Positions 22,052-30,648 of a DNA stretch of 64,000 nt are shown here, piece by piece (position 1 is the stretch's first letter; every line of letters starts with the position of its first letter). The notes below the pieces were generated by a model that worked only from the letters and a program-made list of their open reading frames with translations, did not search any database and was not told the origin of the DNA. Source of the stretch: Oscarella lobularis. Lineage: Eukaryota > Porifera > Homoscleromorpha > Homosclerophorida > Oscarellidae. Location: assembly GCF_947507565.1 (NCBI RefSeq), contig NC_089183.1, positions 2,232,001 through 2,296,000 on the forward strand, written 5' to 3'. A program made the translations under genes and the position numbers.

Positions 22052-23203
22052 TTACCCACATAAATTAATCAACTCACTTTCGTTCATTCTCCGCAATAAC
22101 ACGAACACGTCGTCGAATGGCGCAAGAAAGAACACAAGACGCCCTTTTCGCCAAAGATCGACAAAGAAAAAGTCGCCCTCGGGAAGACGGCGCAGCCCAG
22201 TAATGAATTCCGCGCACGCTCTTTCGAACGTGGCCTCTGTTCCGTTAAGAACTACCGCGGCGAAGACGTTCTCGACGTTCGATGGGAATAGAGAGTCGTT
22301 GGATGCAAAAGCGTGATCGACTGCCGTCGCTTTCTTCTCTATTGAAACGATCTTCTCCCACGGGAATTCCCATTGCGTGGAGTAGCAAATCTCAACGAAA
22401 AGGTAATCGTGCGCTGGAACCGACATCGTTTCGATTCGTTCTGGATTGGCGCTTTCGCACGACCAAAACTTATTGCACGCTCTGAAAAGCCCAATGCGAG
22501 TCGCTTCGTCAGATAGGACGAAAAGACCCGGCTGAAAGGCGGCGGCTATAATTTATTATGGCAACTATTGTCTCAATGAAGGTTACTATATCATGCGTGT
22601 GATACCTTGTTCAGGAGCTCCGAAATGACGCTCTAGAGTTTGCAAGGCGTGCTTCCGGTGCAAACCGATGTCGTAGGAATTCATAAATTCAAATTTTCCA
22701 AGCAGCTTTTGATGTAAAACTCGTAGTTTTCGTTGAGCTCGACGTGAAGGCTCGACATTGGACAAAATGCCTGAACAGATAGAAATGTAAGCCGGTTGAC
22801 AGACAGCTAGCCGGTATAAGGGGGCCCCCAATAGGATCGTTACTTCTCGTTACCGCCACACAGTGGCTAAAGGTGAGAAACATTGTTTTCGGAGCCTGTG
22901 TAGTCTACGGCAGCGAATGGCTCGTCGACACGTCGCCCCAAAACGACATGAGGCAACGATAATAGAAAATGCGCGCTTACAAGCCCATGGAGTAAACAAA
23001 TGCGGCCGAGAAAACGCTCACCGTAATTCCTCTTGCTGCACAGAGAGCGAAAATCCGTCCGCGTGGTGCAGGCGCTTGGCACGTGATTGTCTGATTGAAC
23101 CCGGACTAAGCTCGTTAAATAACCATGATATATAACTAACCTTGCCGCCGGTCTCTTTCCACGTAAAGCTGCCAGCTAGTGGCTTTTCTAAACAAGTGAC
23201 CAT
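22052..23203 (-). CDS. Unrecognised family U, best-preserved copy (U2)
   Basis: Proposed minus-strand gene with at least four exons. 23203-23141 has ATG and reads MVTCLEKPLAGSFTWKETGG, with donor GTTAG. 23090-23022 reads TITCQAPAPRGRIFALCAAR, with donor GTGAGC. 22770-22606 contains SSLHVELNENYEFYI and YDIGLHRKHALQTLERHFG, with donor GTATCA. 22545-22052 contains FVLSDEATRIGLF through LPEGDFFFVDLWRKGRL to a stop. A further exon may lie between 23022 and 22770. The splice sites are my reading of the sequence. No family recognised; no signal peptide or TM segment is obvious, so probably intracellular. Confidence 0.5.
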
Positions 23204-23394
23204 CTTTTGGTAGGTGAAGAAAGAGAAATAGAGCACGCTCGTCGTTTAATTAATTTAATAATTATTTAAATTCCCTAAACGTTGCTTCTCAGTGCATGCA
23301 GTCACTCTAGTCAACGTCTAAAAGTACACTAGCTGGTACCGTGCAAAAAAAACTATAAAACTGCCATCAGAAGATATAAAAGAAGAAGGCAACA

Positions 23395-24656
23395 AATTTA
23401 GCTGCGTAACGTCAGAAATCCAAAAGCAAACATGAAAAGCATGTTGAAACGTTTCAAGACGCTTGCGCTTCTCGGAGCGCTCTTGATCTCCTCGATCATC
23501 ATCGTCGTCGCCACCCGCCTCCGCCTCATCCTCACAACCGCAAGCGCCATTGCCCAAAAACCCGACGACGGGAACGCCGGGAAAGAGCGCTCACATCGAG
23601 TGCAAAAAAATCCGACGACGATCCGGGTAAGACGTCGTCTCGTCGCCCGACGCAAATGCACGCGAAACACGCAAACCGGCTCCTCCGAGTGCCAATCCAA
23701 GAAGGGACGAATTAGGATAAGGAATCTGTGTCACCCACGTAGCAGCGGGGCCCCCAAATGACCGTGCCGCCGACGAGACAGCCAGTTAATTACCGTTAGT
23801 GCGTTACTGTACCATGAAGACGACGACGACGACGACAACGAAGAATTCCGCGATAAAACGGCCGAATCCATTCAAGGCAGTATTGACTTCTTCCGCTAGC
23901 TGGCTGGATGTCAAGCAGAAAACAAGACGCGACGACTCGTCATGCATCGATGACGCCTCCAGGGAATAAACTCACGAGTTCCTGCTTTCCGCTTCGGATC
24001 TGGTCATTGTTGATAGGAAAGAGAGTGCGAATCGCGTTCTCGGTAAATTTTTCCGGACTCTCGAATCCGTTCAAGCCGAACAGTTGAACGGACAAATTAT
24101 TTAATCGAGGAATGACGAGCGTCGTAACGACGAACTTATCATCCGACTCGAAAACGCGTCCGTCTTTGCCGACGATGCCAACGCCTTCTTCGCTATGGCA
24201 GAATATTGCTATGCAATTTGATAGGATTTTACGGCAAAATGACGTCACGACATCGACGTCATCGTCGTGGTTGTGGGAAATGAGTAGTACAGTAGGCCGT
24301 AGGAGAGCCGCTGGTGCGCGTAGGAGCGTGTCGATGTGAGAAGCGACGTCGAGCAGGCATTCGGCAAACGTCGAATGCGCAGTAAAGTGGGTCGAGAACG
24401 CTCCGGCATTTGACGTCAAGCGTTGAGCCGTTTCGCGCCATAGGCCATTGACGCAACTCGCTCTGGCGAGCGTACGAGCGTTAAAATGACGAAAAATTTC
24501 GTAAAGGACGACGGGAAGGTCGAGAGGCGATGCAGAAGCGGAGGAAGTTAGCGCGCGCGCGTCGTCGGAAGACGAGTCTCTCGTCTCGCTCCTTTGGGCG
24601 ACAATATGAGTTGAGGCCGCGGTGACAACGGCTGAGAGGTCACTTTCACAGCACAC
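23395..24656 (-). pseudogene. FBXO22-like F-box/FIST protein, truncated (copy F2)
   Basis: The first 238 codons are intact from 24656. They include the F-box (LPVVLYEIFRHFNARTLARA, with the SCVNGLWRET that F1 has lost) and the FIST-like region (SNCIAIFCH, GKDGRVFESDDKFVVTTL, VIPRLNNLSVQLFGLNGFES). A +4 change (CATGC for A) near 23943 then makes an early stop. The downstream C-terminal part is still visible but lacks the segment around GVPVVGFLGNGEIG and has further indels. It could express a truncated F-box protein but is more likely a pseudogene. Confidence 0.65.
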
Positions 24657-25349
24657 GACCCCACGACAGCGTCAGTTTTCATGAGAATGATTCCGATTGT
24701 AGCGATTCAGCGCGCATTGATGCGGATAATTGGCAAACGTGAGGATTCGTATGTGATGTACACGCAGAAAAGTAACAGCAAATGGGTATTTGGCATGTGG
24801 AGAGCCTCCTAGCCGGGGGGGGGGGGGGGGGGGGGAGGGCTGTTAGGCTTTGGCTGAAATTAATTGTTTACTATAGCTTATACCGGTATTTGCATACTGT
24901 ATGTGATCTTCTAAGATAGCCTTGGCGGGAAGTTGAATTCATACCCATGAATTCGCCGCTCCAAAGTCAGATCAACAACCACTGTTGACTTCTTGGAAGG
25001 CCGACTCCGAAGGCGATGCAGCCCATGCAGCCCATGCAGCCCATCCAGGGACAAACGGTGACGACCTCAAGCAGGGCCGCTTAATTCAGTTGCGTGACGA
25101 GAAAAGGCTTTCTGCACTTTGTGCTTGCTCGTATTTCCTGTCTTGTTTGCGTCCATCAGTCGCTGGTAAAAGTCCCAATAGCATTGGCAGAAGCGAAAAA
25201 GATTTCAGAACAATTAATTAATAAGGAGACCCATCTTTGCCTCAGGTGCAGTAATTGATTATTGAGCGGCACGTGACCACAAGCATTCATTTTATCGTTG
25301 AGAAACAATCGGAGCACGTTACCAGTCACTTCAGTTTCTCTGCAACCAG
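24657..25349. other. Intergenic region with poly-G tract
   Basis: The first ~260 bases match the F1 5' flank (3480-3700), interrupted by a run of 21 G at 24815-24835. A (GCAGCCCAT)n microrepeat lies at 25017-25045. No gene seen. Confidence 0.5.
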
Positions 25350-26229
25350 ATGGACGGTTCCGCAATCGTCGACGAGCGACCAATTCGTAGCGCTCCTGGC
25401 GCTCCCACTCGCACTCCCACTACAATCGTTAGGTTTACGTTCCTAGCCCTCGTCAACGCGCTCGGTCTGTTCGGCACGTCCGTCGCCGTGATGGCGCTAG
25501 TCGATCACTGGATCTACGACGACGACACGACAAACTATTAGCTTTTGCTGTGCCTACGCTACTCGTCGTTGTGGTACGGTACTGACGTCACAAGATCCGC
25601 GTTTCGGGAAACGTACGCTTACTTTAGATCGGTATGCTCGCGTGCGTGCTGACTTTGTGCGCGAAAGTGACGATAAACTTAGGCGCGAAGACAAAGGCAA
25701 GTCGTGACGGCACATAGAGAAATCGCAATCTAAAAAAGTATATATAGCTGCGCAATGCCGTTGGCGTGTGTTGGGCTATTAATAGTGGATTTGCCTTCGC
25801 CACTTGCATATATGGGTGCTTGTGTTTTGCAGCAGCTTTTGATTCAACTGACTCTCTTTTACGGCTTTTTCAATCCTTGTCTTTACGGCTTTGCTCTGCA
25901 ACTTGGGTCTGTGCATTTGTTCGGTGATACTCGCGTTGTGGTGTTATTGGACAAGATACAGTGCGTGCAGCTGCTGCTGCACTAGTACAGGCAATTATCA
26001 AGTGCTCTACACCAGTGAGACGGTAGCCGTACACTGCCCGCAACCCGTCGTTGCTCCGCAACCCGTCGTTGCTCCGCAGCCTGCTCAACAACCGATGATG
26101 GCGTTTCCGCTGGTATACCAACTGAGTGACAGGTCTCAATGGAGAAAACAATTAAGCATAGAAGTCACGAATGCAATCTTTTCGAAACGTCGTCATAGTC
26201 AATTCATCTATCAGCGTAGAATTGCGTAG
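25350..26229 (+). pseudogene. Small multi-membrane-span family T, copy 1
   Basis: Opens with MDGSAIVDERPIRS and a TM-like segment (FLALVNALGLFGTSVAVMAL). Further hydrophobic segments follow in other frames (AFAVPTLLVVVV, VGVCWAIN, LGLCICSVILALWCYW), then a proline/glutamine-rich tail with three PQPVVA-type units. The segment order matches copies T2 and T3, which suggests a tetraspan-like gene split by introns. Frame changes inside the homologous blocks suggest decay. Family not recognised. Confidence 0.4.
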
Positions 26230-26310
26230 TGTACGTATGTTTCTTTATACGTATCAGAGCATGTGACCAGTCACGTCTGCACATGCAGTTTCTCCGCGCA
26301 AAGAGATCAA

Positions 26311-26332
26311 CCACGGATACTAGTATCCGTGG
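26311..26332. repeat. 22-bp perfect palindrome, site 1
   Basis: Its 20-bp core CACGGATACTAGTATCCGTG is its own reverse complement, with an extra C/G pair outside. The same core is at 52663. Confidence 0.8.
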
Positions 26333-26344
26333 ATCAGCCGTCCC

Positions 26345-26843
26345 ATGAGAGTCGACAAGCCACGTCGCGCTGCCGGCGTCCCGACCCGCATCCCCACGCC
26401 AATCATCAATGATGGCCCTAACGATCTGATTCTGAGGATGCACTCACAACCTTTCTCCTTTAGGCCCTTGTTCTTTTGTTCGATAGCACTCACAGCGATG
26501 TCCTTCTCGAGGAGATACAGCGCGTGCAGCTGCTTCACTATTCCAGGGAATTATCAAGTCTTCTATGCCAGCGAGACCGGAAACATGCATGTACTACCCA
26601 CACCCCGCTGTTGCTTCGCAGCCGGCTCAACAGAGCTTATCCGATCCAGATGCAGAAGAAAATGGTGGCTTATTCGCAGGCACCGTCCCAGATGCAGCAA
26701 CCAAAGGTGGCTTCTTCCCAGGGACCGACCCAGATCAGCCCAATATGTCTGTGACTACCACCAGTGCATGTCCACCAATGCTCAGTAAAATCTCGCGCTT
26801 GCGTTGCGCAAAACGAAAGGACTACCTGCATGCTATGCTTTGA
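26345..26843 (+). pseudogene. Multi-membrane-span family T, partial copy 2
   Basis: Matches the first segment of T1/T3 (PTRIPTPII), then jumps to the last TM and tail (SIALTAMSFSRRYSACSC, PGNYQVFYASETG), with the middle TM segments missing. Frames are inconsistent. Likely a deletion derivative. Confidence 0.4.
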
Positions 26844-26976
26844 TCAGTAGCGTATTGTCGCTAAATATGCGTACGTCTCACTCTGTCTCTCCGTGTCGAG
26901 TAAATTAGTATACGTATACATGTATCTATCCATAAACGATCGGAAGCACTTGACCTGCAAGTCACCTCTGCAAAAA

Positions 26977-27874
26977 GATGGACGGTCTTATAGACATCGC
27001 GCTGCCGACTCGCATTCCCGTGCCAATCATTGGCCTAACGATCATAGCGTTCATTGACGTGCTGGCTCTGTTTGGACTGGCGAAGAAGCCGTCACAATGA
27101 TTTAATTAATTAAATCTAAGCATCTCCGCGACATATCGCACCGAAAGGATGGACGCTTTGCATGTCTCTCGCCCAAGGCTTTGCAGCGCCTACTCTAGTC
27201 GTTGTCTTGGTACAGCACTGAGTGCCTTGCCATCCCGGAAAAGTGCTGAAGTTATATTAGATCGGTGCGCTTGCGTGCCTTCTGACGTTGTGCGCGGAAA
27301 TGACGTCAAACCTCGCGGAGAAATGACAGCAAACGCCTACACAAAGACAAAGACATATCGCTGCATGCATATTAATTACTAATTTTTTAAAAAAATGTAC
27401 TTGTTGATGCGCAATACTGTTGGCGTGTGTTGGGCTATTAATATTAGATTTACCGTCATCGTTTGCATTATGTGGGCAAATCAGTTTGTTGGTTCGGGTC
27501 TTGTTGGACTCGCAGCCTTTAGAGTTTATGGCGTTATGAGTTTAAACTTGGCTCTGTTCGTTTGTTCGGCAGCACTCACAATGATCACTCACAATGAGGT
27601 GTTTTTCAAAACGTTCGACCAGGCTTGCATGGTAAAACGATCGGTGACAACTATGCTACGCAATATGTTCGGCAAGGGGCCGTCGAACGTCTATATGGCG
27701 GCGCATGCAGGAGTGGCAGTGCAGCCGAACAAGGGTGAGTATTTCGCCGAGGCGCATCCTCATCGTCCTGCTGCTGACGACGCTGAGAACGATTTGCAGC
27801 ATAGCGTGGCTCTATACTCCAACGACGCCACGTGGACAAGCGAGCGTCTTATTGCGTTTTGCTGTTTGCTTTGA
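26977..27874 (+). CDS. Multi-membrane-span family T, copy 3, with captured L2 tail
   Basis: An ATG at 26977 gives a 41-codon first segment (MDGLIDIALPTRIPVPIIGL then a TM-like run). A second block near 27150 carries GFAAPTLVVVL. A third (27395-27874) has two TM-like segments (VGVCWAIN..., MSLNLALFVCSAALTMI). At about 27696 the third block changes in frame to the C-terminal tail of the L2 receptor (AAHAGVAVQPNKGE, HPHRPAADDAENDLQ) and runs past the normal L2 stop. The exon joins are uncertain. Function unknown. Confidence 0.4.
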
Positions 27875-28362
27875 ATTAAGAGAGATTTTTTTGGCTTTGC
27901 TGTGTTTTAGCCTAGCTGTTTTACGCAGGTGTGCGTTAATATGGTATGCACGAACAGAATGTCGGTTTTCGTCGTGGGTGACTACTAGTAGACACGTGCC
28001 AATCTATATCTTACGACCATTTCCTCTAAAGGCGGAGACTTGGGTAAACAATCTGCTGTTGGAGTCTCTTAAACCGGAAAACCGCAGGAAAACGAATCAA
28101 TGATTATAGCGTGCGTTCTTCGTGAGTCACGCCGGATCTTCCGCGTCTTTTGCTCGGTCGCGCTGTATAATCGTCTTGCTGCGTCGTCTTGCATTACTAT
28201 GAAACACGCAGGTAGATATGAAGCCTTCAAGTTGTCAAAAGCTTAGAGTTGCCTTAGGATCTTAGATACATATTTATTTGACTAACGTACGTCAGCCACT
28301 ACATGCGTATCGCTCGTTTAGAAGACAGCCTCCATTCGAGGGGATAATGGGACTGCACATTT
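27870..28362 (+). promoter_or_regulatory. Conserved 5' region of L1 receptor, copy c
   Basis: Third copy of the ~500-base L1 upstream region, here in front of the only intact L1 gene. It directly follows an L2 tail and UTR, as at 13340. Confidence 0.4.
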
Positions 28363-30044
28363 ATGTTACCGGACCACCCTGTTTCTAGATTTCATAGTGT
28401 CCGTCGATATAAGAAACTCTTTCGCTTAGGCTTTACCTTGCTCTTTCTGTCGTCACTGCTCGCGCGTTCAATTCACAGCGCGCGAAGTCTCTCGACGTGC
28501 ACGCGTCGCCGCGATTTTCAATGCCACGACGGACAGTGCATTTCTCGACGTCATCATTGCGACGGTAAGTTTGACTGCGACGACGGCTCAGACGAAACGT
28601 TCGGCTGTAAGCGACGAAGAAAACGGTCCGTCTGCTCTTCTTCCGAATACGAATGCGCAAATGGACGATGCATTCCGTCCGAGCACGTGTGTAACGGCGA
28701 CAACGACTGTTTAGATTTTTCTGACGAATCGGAATGCCAGACGACGACAGCGGCAACGGTGGCGAAGAAAAAGAAGTCGCCGCCGCCGGCGCCTCCGCCG
28801 CCGCCGCCGCTACCGACGACGACGACGACGACGACTTCAACGCCACAACCTTGCGCGCATAACGACTTTCGGTGTGCAAATAACGAACGCTGCATTTCGA
28901 GATCGTTCGTGTGCGACGGCTTCGACAACTGCGGAGACTATTCCGACGAATGGGCGTGCTCGACAGCATCACCTACGACGCCGGCGTCAAAATGTCCACC
29001 AAGCATAACTTTTAGGGGACGCGTATTCGGCGTCGTTTCGTGCGCAACGATCCGAAAATGCATCTTGTCGTTGCAAGTTTGCGACGGACGCAACGACTGC
29101 GGGGATTTTTCCGACGAATCGACGTGTCCTACGACGCCGGCGTCAACTTGTGGACGGAACGCACATGCCTGTAGAAACGGCAGATGCGTCTTGTCGTCGT
29201 ACGTCTGCGACGGAGACAACGACTGCGGAGACAATTCGGATGAACGGGAGTGCGAGAAGACTTGCTCGCGGTACCAGTTTCAGTGTAGAAATGAACGATG
29301 CGTGTCAAGAAGAAGAGTTTGCGACGACGTCAACAACTGCGGTGATTACTCTGACGAACTCAACTGTCCCACTCCCGTGCCTCCTCAGACATTTCAATGC
29401 CGTAATGGGCACATCATTTTGAAATCGCAGCAATGCGACGACCACGACGACTGCGATAACGACGAAGACGATTGCCGTAAGAGGGACATCGGAGGTGGGC
29501 GCAGTTTATACTCTATAAGCGATTTCTGTTTAGCAAGCTGGGAATTTCAAATGGAGTACACAGTCACGGGAACCTGCGGCGCCTTTGCTCTCATTGTCGC
29601 TTTTCTGATTGTCTACATTCATAACAAAAGGAAGCGACGTCGGCTGGAAAATCAACAAAGCCTGTAAGACGGACATTATTTTTACGGAGACCCCATGCAC
29701 AAGCGTCTAGCAGAAATACTCCCAATCGCTTTTTCTTTAGAAGGAACGCAAGTCGGATGTCACAGCAACTTGTCCGCATTACCACAAGACGAAACGTCGC
29801 TCAGCGTACGCTCAGCGATGCAAGCGAGCGTCTTCCCACCTACGGCGAAGCCGTAGAAATGCGCCCTGTGGAGCGTACAAGAGGTAACGTTGCTCAGCGT
29901 ACTCTCAGCGATGCAAGCGTGCATCTTCCCACCTACGGCGAAGCAGTAGAAATGCGCCCTGCGGAGCGTACAAGACGTAACGTTGCTCAGCGTACTATCG
30001 GCGGTGCGAGGCGTGTCGAGGCTTCTACGAGTTCATTCGAATAA
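28363..30044 (+). CDS. LDLa type 1 receptor, intact (copy L1c)
   Basis: Single-pass membrane protein of about 530 residues. It has a signal-anchor-like leader (residues 20-40) and LDLa1 from Cys46. A furin-type RRRKRS site lies at 84-89, then LDLa2, a proline-rich spacer and LDLa3-6 with mostly intact calcium-binding acidic residues. LDLa4 is atypical, with an insert before its second Cys, and LDLa7 is atypical too (NGHIILKSQQC). The TM is AFALIVAFLIVYI, then KRKRRR. A 77-nt intron (GTAAGA at 29664, acceptor TTTAG at 29740) leads to a tail exon with two near-identical ~31-residue repeats containing LPTYGEAVEMRP. A 39-nt GT-AG-bounded segment at 29495-29533 may be spliced or kept. LPxY/PPxY motifs recruit NEDD4-type WW domains. 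The ligand is unknown. Confidence 0.85.
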
Positions 30045-30648
30045 TGTGGTGTACGGAAGAGGACGCGTAACTTCTTCTAGATTATATGTACGGTATATAG
30101 CTAGAGGCCTGATGAAGCAATGGATGAAAGTCTATCCAACAAAGATACGGGAATTTAATCGTCGCTCCTCAAACGTGCTTCTCTTTGCTTTTTCTGCGCT
30201 TTCGGCGTGCAATCAAAAGACGCTCGACTGCAAAATGAGCTAAATTACACTAGGCTCACCTAGGCGCTCGCGATCTTGCTGTTCACGGTTGTTTCCGTGA
30301 TCGAATAGTTTCCTGACGGGTATCCTCACAAGGGGCCTCACCTCTAAGCGTAAACAAATCGCTTCTTTCGCCACCACGCACTAGAGCAGTCGCAGTTGTT
30401 GTCGTGAAATTCTGTATAAATCTCCAAAATGAAAGCGATGTGGTGTAGCTAGGATAGATCTCTAGCAACTCGACACGATTGGGTCGATGCATCCTGCAGA
30501 TTCCCGAAGTAAGGAGTCGTTCGTTACCTTAAAGAAGCTTCTTGTGCAGGCACTAGAGTCACAATCCGTGCTGAAGAACGAAGAACACCCAGCGTTGCCC
30601 GCTGTCACGTGATCAAGTCGCCTCGCACAAACCCGGATTAAAATCGAC
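30045..30648. other. Spacer between L1c and Z4
   Basis: Collinear with 8502-9028. No gene seen. Probably holds the L1c 3' UTR and the Z4 promoter. Confidence 0.5.
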
